NCBI GenBank assembly: GCA_033558025.1
Contig: JAUCEF010000018.1
Location: 2,232,001-2,296,000 of the forward strand
DNA length: 64,000 nt
Source of the DNA: Phytophthora sp. 'mugwort'
Lineage: Eukaryota > Oomycota > Peronosporomycetes > Peronosporales > Peronosporaceae
Direction: 5' to 3'
In this document: piece after piece, positions 54,550-64,000 of the stretch
How the letters are laid out: each line of letters opens with the position of its first letter
Position numbering within the stretch: the first letter of the stretch is position 1
Translations under genes and position numbers: made by a program
Notes under the pieces: model-generated
Database searches by the model: none
What the model was told of the DNA's origin: nothing
The model's input: the letters and a program-made list of their open reading frames with translations, nothing else

Positions 54550-56776
54550 CCCCTTGCACGCGAGGGGTCGGAAAATGGCCTTGTGCTGTTCAGAACAGCA
54601 TAAGAAATACTTAAATTCACTATGCATCGAAATCCGCAAAACAGTATCATCGTCCCCTCCCACAAGGTAGCCTGATCTGATTGGTCCACGTGTCCAAAAC
54701 CCAAGATTTCATTGGCTGGATAAACAGCTGGGTTGAAGTACCGCGGATAAGAGAGGGCTCCCGAGTTTTGGAAAAAAATAAAAATCGGTTCCCCTCCCGC
54801 TTTCCCGCCAAGCCACTCATTCGTGAATTTCTTCGGCTGAAGAGCTAGCGGGATGGATTCCAAGTACGTTTGGCCCCGCCTCCGCACAGAGGGCTGGACG
54901 TGGAAGACCGCGACGAACATCCAGATACAGTACGCTTTATACTGAGTCCGTTGTGCGTGTCAACTATTGTAACCGCCATTTGCTTTGTATGTATGCTGTA
55001 GCACGAACTATGTAAAGCCTTGCTGCAATATGAGAGGTGGAAAGCAGGGTGTGGAATTCTTCAATGACGAAGACGAGCTACTGGCCTGTATACGACAGGA
55101 CAAGGAGCTGTGCGCACGTTTGAACATCTCCAACGTCATTGTCCGTACGGATACCAGCGCAAGTACATCAATGTGCTTCTTTGTTTGGATATATTTAGGC
55201 TAACCTATGCTCTATGTGCCCTAGTCGCAGTACAAGTGACGACACCGCGCTGGTGAGACCAAAACGTCAGCTGCGGTAGCAAGAAGTGCCTCCACCTGCT
55301 GTGAAAGCGCGGACAAACCACCACCAAAGAAGCGGGCAGCCAGAGTGAGTACCCCGTCGAAGCCGACGTCTCCCTCGAAGGCAGCCAAGACGCCGACTAC
55401 GTTGGCACCATGAAGCTGAGCAGAAAGGGCTGGTGCGACCAGAAAAATCACCCGAAGGCGAAGAGACAAGCCGGCACTCCGAGGGGTTCTTTCAAAATGG
55501 CGGTGTCAAGGTCCGACCATAGTCTGGTGAGTTTGATGTGGGCCGACAACGCGATCGTCTACTTCCTGGCTTCTCACGTTGTCGCCGAGGCTACTGCGGT
55601 GCGCGGTGGGAGCGTAGGGGGCCGCCGAGTGATGTACCCTCCCTAGGCTCGTCGCCGAATACCAGCGCTATATGGGGGGGGGGCGTTGACTGGCATGCCA
55701 GCTTCGACTTCAGACCTATTCGATGCAGATGTCGATAAGGTAATGCGGATGGTGCTATGCTGATATGGAGTGACTATAATTGCTAATTTATGCTGCCAAT
55801 GTCGACAGGTTCAGCAAATAAAACAAGGGCCTGTCCCTGGGGCTTGTGGATATGGTCATGGTGAGTGCGTACATTGTGTACAGGTGGGTGTGCGAAAAGA
55901 AGAAGAGAAAGAACCTCCACTTCGCGTTCTTGGCTAGGTTGCATAAAGAGCTCATCGAGGAGACAGAATAGAGATGCAAGAAGACTAGAGGAATCAGCAG
56001 CGTTCCGGATGCAGCGGAGCGACCTGCTGCACAGTCAAGCGCACGGGCTGACACAGACGACGGATTATCGGATGAATAATGGCATCCAGCGCCTGAGGTA
56101 GCGACAATGAAAGGTATGCTCGTTCTACAAGCCCGAGGGGAAGAAGAGAAGAGGCACGTCAATGTTCTACTGCCTCGCGTGTTCGCACGGCAAGCGTGGG
56201 CTGGTGATGCTCCGCAACAAGGCCCGTGGCCACCCGAACAACGAGACATTCACGTACTCGCAAATCTGGCACATGGTGGCAGAACGGCGAGTTTACGCCC
56301 ACGGCCAGCCGAATCCGAGACAGGGCTATAGCTGCAGAGTAGGTTTTCGAATCAGGGAGAATGATGTAAGCTGCAGAATAGATAATCGAATGCATTTGAG
56401 CCTTCATTGCTTCGTGCAGCGTCGTCTCGTTAGCTATGCCGGCTTCGCCTTCTTGCGCGGTGTGGAATCCGGAATGACACGATGTGGCGGTCGCGCCCCG
56501 CACCTGCACTCCTTCTGGCATCCTTCTGGCCGGATTCCAAATTCAGGATTTCTAGTACTCTTTTGATTGGTTCTGATCAACGTGTCGCACGACGTATCCT
56601 CTTTGCGGGAATCATTACCCGGGAGCTTAGCAACAAGTTGTGCGCAAAACAAAAGGTTCAAATAACTATTTGTCTAGACTATGATATACTGTAACTCATA
56701 CGATTCCTTATGCTGTTCTGAACAGCATAAGTTTGCTTTTTAATCACGTCCTTGTCACCCCTCCGCGTGCTAGGGT
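54550..56776 (+). mobile_element. piggyBac-type transposon, bounded and dead
   Basis: The element lies between TTAA at 54546-54549 and TTAA at 56777-56780, the target site of piggyBac. The left end CCCCTTGCACGCG-AGGGGT matches the inverse of the right end ACCCTAGCACGCGGAGGGGT with about three changes. Just inside each end is a palindrome, TGCTGTTC-AGAACAGCA on the left (54584-54600) and its 25-base counterpart on the right (56707-56731), likely transposase-binding sites. Length is 2,227 bp. The transposase inside is broken. Confidence 0.85.
54985..56310 (+). pseudogene. piggyBac-like transposase pseudogene
   Basis: Recognisable blocks in changing frames: FKMAVSRSDHSLVSLMWADN (about 55490-55550) from the catalytic region, GLVDMVMVSAYIVYRW followed by FAFLARLHKELIEETE (55840-55970) from the C-terminal helical part, and a Cys-rich tail CSFYKPEGKKRRGTS with FYCLACSHGKRGL (56115-56220), the zinc-binding end of the family. 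The frames are separated by stops, and a G run at about 55672 marks one slip. The N-terminal part before 55,400 is too decayed to read. It is inactive. Confidence 0.75.
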
Positions 56777-56873
56777 TTAAACTGCCCCGCCTCGGACAAC
56801 TACCGTTGTCGGAAGGATCCGTTTATTTAAACATTTCGTCCCTCCTCCTTTAAGTGTCCCGCTCGCTGCTACG

Positions 56874-57017
56874 ATGCCCGTCAACATGCCACCAACTGCG
56901 ATGTCAGTGCTGCCGCCTACGATGCCCGTCAACATGCAACCAACTGCGATGTCGGTGCTGCCGCCTACGGTGCCCGTCAACATGCCACCAACTGCGATGT
57001 CGGTGCTGCCGCCTATG
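56874..57017 (+). repeat. 48 bp tandem repeat, three copies, in frame
   Basis: Units at 56874, 56922 and 56970 code for MPVNMPPTAMSVLPPT and variants. The copies differ at a few positions only. It expands the N-terminus of the mariner-like frame. Confidence 0.9.
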
Positions 57018-58433
57018 ATGCCGCCACCCACCGCGACGACCCTGGTACCAGACACGATGCTGTCGGACGTGTATATGCTAGGCGTAACGCCCATTTCGAC
57101 TATGCCCATGCCGGCCGTGAGTGTCGGCTGCCGTGGCCAGCCCACCGGGCAGAGACCCCAGTCGTATCGGGGCGGCTCGAGAGCGAGACAAGGTAGTACA
57201 AGCTTTGCTGGCACGAATGAATGGAGATGCACCGCACAAGGGAGCTAATGTAGCGGTAGCCGTGCTTTCCGGCCTCCGCCCCAATGCTGTGTGTCGAGTA
57301 TGGAAGCGTGCTGAGCAAGAATGGCGCCGATCCGGTGTCTACTGTGCTACACCTCGGCTGCATTACAGCGACCGGAGACACCGGACCGCATCCAACAGCT
57401 TGAGCTGCTACTGAGCACCCCGGTCGACCACCGGTCTACATTTTGAACAACTACTGCTGCGTGTGGCCTTCCTACTACTACGCTGTCCAAGGAGCTGCAA
57501 CGTGGAGACCTGCGCTCTCACATCAGTGTCCTCCGTCCCTTGTTGACCGAGGACAGCAAGCGTGTAAGGCTAACGTTTTGCCAGCCGCTATCCATCGGAA
57601 CACCATTAAAGTACTCCAGCATGCTCAACGCAATCACGAAGATGAAAATATTTCTTATATTACGCAATCACGCCGCCGTTTCCTAGCTACCCGATGAACC
57701 AGCGCCAAGGCGGAAAATCAAAAACAGACACTTCGTCACGCGCGTCATGATGCTGGCTGCCGTCAGTAGACCACACTGTGGTACCGACGGCGAGCAGTTC
57801 GACGGCTTTCCCCGAGCAAGTTGCAGTTGTACGCCCCCCCCCACCCCCTAGTAAATAAAGCCCAGAAAGCAGTTTGAGACGAGGGAGATTTCCATTACGA
57901 AGTCGAACAACAGAAAGAAGCTGATTGCAGAGGTGCAGCAACTATCTGTGTTAGATGGCCAAGCCGTGATCGTGTCGTAATCCAGTGGGTCAATGCCTCA
58001 ACCCACATCCCACCATCTGATCCCGAGTTTGCTGATGCCGTGGAACACTGAAGCATGCCGGTGGACATGCGGTTCCAACCGCCCAACAGTCTCGACTTGA
58101 ATAGTTGCGTCTTTAAAATTTTCACAGCTATCCAGGATCGACAATGAGAAAAACTGCAAAAACAGCACGCAACATCGACGAATTATCACAGCAACGAAGA
58201 ATGCGTGCTGGGAGCTTCCACCTCGCGTTCTGAATGCTGAGTTCCTCAGCTTGCAGAAATTCATGGGCTTATGCGTTCAAGTCGACGGCGACAACGACTT
58301 TAAGCCGCCTCACATGGACAAGCAGCGGCTTGGACCGGAGGGAAGCTTCCCGCTCGTGTCTCTTGCTCGCCGACAACAAACGCTATCATCGCGGCTTCAC
58401 CCCCGTCCTGCACCCCCTACTATAGTAGATTAA
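56874..58433 (+). pseudogene. mariner-like transposase pseudogene
   Basis: Begins with an ATG-led frame of three 16-residue repeats (56874-57017). It then shifts to a helix-turn-helix-like reading, RERDKVVQALLARMNGDAPH to VCRVWKRAEQEW (57180-57330). A middle part is hard to read (LRPLLTEDSKRVRL, 57530-57570). The catalytic region at 57970-58110 reads VVIQWVNASTHIPPSDPEF and then MPVDMRFQPPNSLDLN. The second is the PPNSPDLN box of Tc1/mariner enzymes; in the first, the usual QQDNA has become QWVNA, so the catalytic Asp is gone. A C-terminal LQKFMGLCVQVDGDNDFKPP frame (58250-58310) ends it. No terminal repeats were found. Confidence 0.7.
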
Positions 58434-58619
58434 GATTAAATATGACACCTTTTATCCAGGAACAATTAAAAAAAATGCTAGAGACCTATTATTCTGGAAT
58501 GGGACAGTAATGAGCATCGTGGTATTATACCTGTTTCCCGGATGAGCTCTAAACACCAACACTAGCAACTCGAGGATCTACTCTGTATTGAGGTAATGGT
58601 ACCCTCCAGATGGGCAAAC

Positions 58620-60099
58620 AATGCATATTAACATCTTTTCTTAAGATGATACCCCTGGATGATCAGGCGATGTGTTGCCGTCACTACTTGACGACGCAGT
58701 GTCTGTACACGCCGAGTGACTCTGCCTGGATGACGACGTACAAATACGACGGTGACCTGGACTTCCTCAGTGCGGTTTGCTTGAGTAGGTATTGTGTTCC
58801 ATGATATCCAGCTCGATTTACGCTATCAAGGGTTAATTCATGACGGTACGTGACAACAGGTCTGCGTTTCACCAGCTCCTACACCGATTTGCAAGCTACT
58901 ACTCGCTTCTGCGCGCTAATTCGCATGGTCGCCCGCCCAAGGCACGCTACCACAATCAGACCCTGAGCCAAGCGCTTGGATTCTACGTAGGGAGTGGTCC
59001 ATTGTCTGAGTTTGTAGGCAGGTCAGTTGTTAATCCTTTTGGTAGTTGATCGTCGTATTCAAGCTTGTTGTTACTGACTTTTTATCGCTACCAAGCTACT
59101 ACTACTTACACACACCATCGGCCGTCCTCTCGCCGGGACGACTCACGACACGTCGTGGAGAAGCAGGGTACGGACTTCGCTGTAGTTATACAAGCTTGTG
59201 GAGTAGTGGTCAAGTGTCTGAACCTGGAGTGGAGGACTAGTTTCGCCTGAAGTCGAATACGTGAAGATCCCGGATCCACATCTACAACCGCACAAGTGTC
59301 TGCGTCGGGGGCGTCGAAGAAACAAGATTTAAGCCTGGCACGGATCGATGGAGAAGGCATGCTATGCATGCTCTTTGGTTCTCCACCCGAGCACGTTATC
59401 GAGGGCACTTCGATGAGAAGGCGCTACTCGAGGCGCTTAACGGTTACGCGCCTGCGCGGCACCCGTTGTCGTTGACTACTCGTCCAGTCGTGTTATCGAA
59501 GCTGATTGAGGCACGCAGCCCATGATTAAACAGACCTTTGACTTTGTTAACGGAAATAAGTCAAAGGTGGTAGGATATATTTTTTGTGAATATTGAAAGA
59601 ATTTACTAGCCTGTTTTAACGAAAAATGCGTTGTAGGTTCAGCAACCAGCCAATGACAACTTAAGAATGCGGTGTATAAGGGATGACTGCCCACTGTATT
59701 GGTTACGGGCATGATCTGTTTGCAGCAGACGGCTGCGTAGTCTGGAGCAAGCACAACTTCGACGGATCATGGAATGACTCGGACACATTATTGTGGTTTC
59801 GTGCGAGGTTGCTCGACCTGGCGTTGTATCCCGACACAAACACGAACGTGGTGTTCAAATTCCGCGTCCCTGTGCTCGGTTGCATGGCGGACCGCATACT
59901 CATACCACTCAAAGATGGCAACCTAGAACGCAGCCGACCAGAGATCAGAAGCTCGACGAGAAACCTTCGCAACGCGATCACTTCAGTGGACCAAGCTGCT
60001 GAGTGGGGCATGAGTACTATACAAATGATTTACCATCGCCTCAATCTCCATACCATACCACCAGGAACGCCGTGGACAGTGGCAAATAACTTGCTTTGA
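58620..60099 (+). pseudogene. PIF/Harbinger-like transposase pseudogene (HARBI1-type)
   Basis: Blocks in order: LYTPSDSAWMTTYKYD (58700-58750); FHQLLHRFASYY followed by GRPPKARYHNQTL and ALGFYVGSG (58870-59000), the DDE_Tnp_4 N-terminal region; EALNGYAPAR and LSKLIEARSP (59430-59520); then QPANDNLRMR (59640). The long frame 59683-60099 has AADGCVVWSKHNFDGSWNDSD, LIPLKDGNLER and AITSVDQAAEWGM, the conserved C-terminal part. The first blocks lie in different frames and the DGKN catalytic step is lost, so it is dead. The 138-codon open frame alone is not a gene. Confidence 0.8.
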
Positions 60100-61067
60100 C
60101 TCGCAAAGTAACGTGTACGAGCGGAAAAAATCTCACAAGTCTGTACTACCTTCGCCGGCACGTTGGAAATGTAGAACCCGTAAATATAATTACATTGGTG
60201 ACTTGCTTTTAGTGGTAATTGGTAAAATACATCTTGTTGACAGTTGTACTCTTCTCATCGACTGATGTTGAAATCACGGAGCCCCATGATTTCAGTGTTG
60301 GCGCCCTTGGTTGTGTTGTGATACGCATGTAGACTTTCGTAACATATAGATGCACGAATTAAGAAGGGCGTTATCGTTTCGCACAAAACCTAGTTGATTT
60401 TTTCTTACGCTTCTTATCGTAACTGCAGGTACACGTCACGCCAAGAACAAATTGCACACCCAATCAAAGCCGGGCCCTGAAACAGCCGTTCCTGCATGCA
60501 CGTTCGGCCGTCTCCCTTATTGCAGCGATCACGCTTGTCCATATCAGGATAATCTTGCGCTTCAGCTTCCGTCTTGTTCACCAGGAACGTGCCGTGCGAG
60601 TGGTTACGTCGTCGCGACAGCGTTGTTCGTCTTTCGCACAGCGTGCCTCAGCCTTGTCTCCTCGCGAAGCAGCAAAATGGTTTTGAGGATGTTTCCCCTC
60701 ATGATGTTAGCCGAGCTTTCGATCTCCGATAATTTCGACTTGACAGCATGAATATGATTGACCTTAGCATAGATGACCCCCAGGCCATTTCCCCGTAGAA
60801 AAGGCGCTTTCTCCGGCGGTGTTGCGAAAAGCGGTGAAGGCACAACTGCCGAGGCGATTGGAGCAGTTCTAATATATTTTTGGGCTTTCGACCTTCTAGC
60901 GGAAGTATATGTCTTCGACGACTGCATAGGACCCGTCGTTAAGGCCACGGCCAAATTGTGAGTATTGTCCCATGTATTTGACAGAGACGGGTGGTACAGC
61001 AGACCCCTAAAAATAACCCCCAAAGACCCAAATTTAGTTGTGCCACGATCCAAAGGTTTCAGCAGAA
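60100..61067. other. intergenic, no supported gene
   Basis: Open frames on both strands (60452-60751 plus, 60604-61053 minus) overlap each other and match nothing known. Further Harbinger remains could extend into the first part. Confidence 0.4.
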
Positions 61068-61920
61068 ATGAAGAAGTCGACTCCGTACCACGGTTTGGCG
61101 TTGGCCGTAGAGGTCGTCTCGACGGCGCCCAACGGCGATATTAACTTTCTCTGCGATGTTCTGCCTGTAAGGGGATCAGGGCGTAATGGTGGCGGCGTCT
61201 CTGATTGCTAGCGCAAGCAGCGCAGCGACATCAAGTACTTCACGAAGCCGTTCTTCCCGCACAAATATCGCAGCCATCACGAAGGGTATCACGCGGCGTC
61301 CTGGGGGCTTTGCCACACACTTTCGGTCGACGGCAAGAAGACCTTTTTTGACGACAATAGCAAGAGCGTCAACGCGCTACACCAGCACATGGACCTGACC
61401 ACAGAACGCTCAAGTTCTTCGTCAGTGTCGTCATCGTCGATGTGATCATCGTCGACCGGTTTTTCCGTGACAACAATGGCGACGGCAGCGATGACGACGT
61501 CGACGTGGCTGACGCGACCGCCCGGAAGGTCCCAGAAAAAAGATCAATGCCATGCAGCTGTTTGTTAAACCGGAGGACAAACCGCAACAGTACTGTGACA
61601 ATCAGGAGGTCATGCGCATTGATCTGGCCATGGACCACATCTCCATCGGACTGTCGTTCCTGCAGACTGCAGTTGCAATTCAGCACGCCAAGGACCACAA
61701 CAAGACGGCCAAGCTGACGAGCTTGAACGGCCTGATCGTCGGCCAGTACACTCGCGTCCTGGTCGCCGTCGCGTTACAGCAGATCGCCCACATGCTGGTT
61801 GATGATTCAGTGCTGGTAATGACGTCTGATCACAGACGTCTAAAACGTCCGAGTGTATATACACCTTTTCAAAGGACGTCTAAATCCTTTTTATATACAC
61901 CTAGAGGTAATTACCCGTAA
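61068..61920 (+). pseudogene. fragment of a transposon-like protein with BED-type N-terminus
   Basis: ATG at 61068 starts MKKSTPYHG and a reading with a FLCDVL stretch where the family has a C-x-x-C finger. After a frame change comes RSDIKYFTKPFFPHKYRSHH, a second half-finger with His, then an ALHQHMDLTT helix. The 61552-61920 frame continues with MDHISIGLSFLQTAVAIQHA and LIVGQYTRVLVAVALQQIA. This is the layout of hAT-like or related oomycete repeat families, recognised from general knowledge only. The catalytic part is missing. The reading stops at a cluster of palindromes (GACGTCTG-ATCA-CAGACGTC at 61821-61840). Confidence 0.5.
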
Positions 61921-61959
61921 AAATATACATTGGTTTCAGTTTGCTCCACCTTTGCAGAC

Positions 61960-63230
61960 CTTATCGCATCGTCTGCTAATATGCACATTGCTGTAAAGCT
62001 GTCGAGCACAACGGCGTCCAAGTACATAACGGGACAATGGCCGCCGGCCGCAATTTCGAGCAGGACAGCTCGTACAGCGCCTACAGTAGCGATTTGGAGA
62101 GCTTTACCACCTTCTCGTCGCGTAGGTTGTAGGGCGCCTGGGCCGCGGTATCCACGGCCTGCATACGGCAGCTTCAGATGCTCCACCAGGCGGAAGCTGT
62201 GCTTGCCATCCTCGAGCGGGAAGCCTCGCGCTTGGATGTGTGCACATATCCACCCTCCGCTGCGCCTACGTCAAGCGAGGACGAATCCATCTACAGCTTC
62301 ATCACGCGCTGGTTCGCCCCCGTATAGCATCGGGCATCTTCAGCGGCGACATCAAGAAGTGGTCCTGCTTCCCGTGGCTGCTGGACCTGGACAGAAGGTC
62401 CTGAAGAGAAGGCAGGGCTCGGGCCAATATCATGCTTTTGGAGGTTCCAGCGGGGGGGGGGGAGATGCTGCTGGGTGGCACCGTCAAGTCGTCCTCAAGA
62501 ACCGCGAGAAGTCGGTGGGTATGAGCTAGACGAACGGCATGAGCACGCTCACAGACGCGCTGGCAGACAGCATCGAGATCGATCTGGTGGTGGATCTCCA
62601 GCAGAACACGAAAGTGCAACGACGCGTCATCTATGGGATCTAGATTCGTGGTAAGAGCAAGGACCCGAAGTTTAGGTAGTTCCGTGAGCTGATCTAGGCC
62701 TCCATGTGTCTTCAACCATCCCGGCTTCTACCATCCCGTCGTGCTATCTGGCCACGGCGGTGAAGGGCTCGGCCCCTGACATGGCGGAGGCGCTGAACCG
62801 GATCAATTGTTTTTAGTAGACATGAGCATGGTGCACGCCGGGTACATCGAGAAGCTGTTTCCGACAGCTTCGGGTACCTGATCCCCATTGCGGAGCGTGG
62901 GGGTGCTCCGCGCTCCAACACTCTCTCCGCGAGTCTGGCTGCCAGACGCGTGAGCTATATCGGTGAAGAAACCATCAAGACGTACACGTGCCTCCTCAAG
63001 GACATTGAAGTGACCACCTATGCGCGCACAAGGAGAGTAAGGCTCCACTTAACGGGCTCTCATACTACAAATTTCCGGTGATCGTGTTCGTGCATGGTAT
63101 GGACAAATACGTGCATGGCGTCGAGAGCTGCCACCTCGATTCATTAACATGGACAAGAAGAAAGACGCCGTACCCTTTGTCTACAGCCACAGCTAAGTTT
63201 AGGACGATGTTTTGGCGACAGTGAGCTTCT
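61960..63230 (+). pseudogene. decayed coding region, family unknown
   Basis: A chain of protein-like readings in shifting frames: NFEQDSSYSAYSSDLESFTTF (about 62050), LHQAEAVLAILEREASRLD (62180-62240), FSGDIKKWSCFPWLLDLD (62340-62390), ADSIEIDLVVDLQQNTKVQ (62560-62610), SMVHAGYIEKLF to LIPIAERGGAP (62825-62915) and SYYKFPVIVFVHGMDKYVHG (63060-63120). A G run at 62,451 and several stops break it. The pieces look like one long former protein, but I cannot name it. Confidence 0.4.
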
Positions 63231-63584
63231 TGACTACTTGGTTTATGACACGGAGTGGAAATTGCTCGAAAATTATGTGGCAGGTTGTTCTTAGCATATA
63301 CATAGGCAACTCGACGGAATCATGTCTCTTACCTGTCGTCTAGCTTCATATTGAGGCTGAACGCAATTTTAAGCCTGCCCTCGCTCCTCAGACTTGGAAT
63401 GGGATATAAGCGGAACGGCAGATTCAACGAAACACTAGATCCAATTAACACGCTGACACAGTTTAAGATCGCGAAGACGCTAGCAAGGTTGCCTCGCGAA
63501 TGTGACGAGGTAACTGAGCAACGGCGCACAAATCAAATGGAATTGCCTCGCATCAACATCAGACTAGAAATAAAATAGGCGCCT

Positions 63585-64000
63585 TCGAGAGAGGACAAAG
63601 GATTCTTGGCGTGGTTTTCCGACGCAGTTACATGGTCAGAAGATGTCTCCATGCCAAGCACAACAGCTCCCGCCCCACCAGCCACCGAACCAACAGTGAC
63701 GACCTTAACAGCCACGATGCCAACAACTACAACTCGTGGCAATCAAAGCACCGACAACTATGGCTAGTATACCGACCAACTATGGCTACTATACCGACAG
63801 CTCCAGCCACTTCGACGCCCATCACGACGGCACCGACAACTACAGCGCCTGCCACAATTGCGCCGGCAACGACGTCGCCAACACCAACCACGACAGCTGC
63901 ACGCCCGACAACAACAGTTCCAACCTCACGACGACTGCACCAACGCCCACCACAACATCTTCGGCCGCAACAACAGCACCTACCGCACGGACGCCAGCAA
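63585..64000 (+). pseudogene. Thr/Pro/Ala-rich (mucin-like) coding tract, cut by window edge
   Basis: The reading AWFSDAVTWSEDVSMPS runs into a tract dominated by Thr, Pro and Ala codons (STTAPAPPATEPTVTTLTAT). A stop occurs at about 63761, after which the same composition continues in another frame (TAPATSTPITTAPTTTAPAT) and shifts once more near 63935. Such tracts are heavily O-glycosylated stalks in secreted or cell-wall proteins, including oomycete cyst and sporangial coat proteins. At least one frameshift and one stop lie in the window, so this part is a pseudogene or contains an intron; the rest is outside. Confidence 0.5.

Noticed and set aside
60604..61053. 149-codon minus-strand frame
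   Set aside because: No recognisable domain, and it overlaps an equally long plus-strand frame. It is not defensible as a gene.

Overview
The window looks like nuclear DNA of an oomycete, most likely Phytophthora or a close relative in the Peronosporales. The evidence is a set of compact protein genes with 65-100 bp GT-AG introns, a myosin with a C-terminal PX domain (a stramenopile arrangement), two small secreted cysteine-rich proteins (one resembling the PcF/SCR group), and Ty3/gypsy, pogo, piggyBac, mariner and PIF/Harbinger transposon remains of oomycete type. No species is assigned.

Layout. Bases 1-12.4 kb are accessory DNA: a decayed minus-strand gypsy element (1-2.4 kb), a short hairpin MITE-like unit, a scrambled gypsy composite in which plus-strand gag and minus-strand pol pieces alternate (4.8-8.6 kb), a decayed gene of viral or phage tail-fibre-like repeats (9.1-10.8 kb), and a complete but dead pogo-like element whose terminal repeats and TA target sites can be placed to the base (10,860-12,392). 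Bases 12.7-52.3 kb are the gene-rich core: a small secreted cysteine-rich protein, a 4,136-residue axonemal dynein heavy chain in one open frame, a PX-domain protein, a ferric reductase/NOX-family membrane oxidoreductase, a PcF/SCR-like protein, a PX-tailed myosin followed by a broken PX-tail copy, a parvulin-type prolyl isomerase, an ABC1/COQ8-type kinase, an FH2 (formin) protein, an unknown protein, a predicted mitochondrial protein and an N-terminally membrane-anchored ubiquitin protease. Bases 52.3-64 kb are again a transposon graveyard: a piggyBac-type element with TTAA sites and terminal repeats, a mariner-like pseudogene carrying an in-frame 48 bp triplicate, a Harbinger-like pseudogene, other decayed multi-copy-looking fragments, and a Thr/Pro-rich coding tract at the right edge.

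How the genes relate. The dynein points to a flagellated zoospore stage. Dynein, myosin and formin are all cytoskeletal. Two gene pairs are divergent with short spacers: the mitochondrial protein and the USP (118 bp between start codons), and the prolyl isomerase and the COQ8-like kinase (about 280 bp). The most interesting signals are the tail-fibre-like repeat gene, the set of four related coiled-coil/PX tails in 14 kb (one with introns, one fused to a myosin motor with no introns in the PX part), the interdigitated gypsy composite, and the exactly bounded pogo and piggyBac copies. Exon boundaries were worked out by eye from splice sites and reading-frame continuity; no alignment or database search was run.
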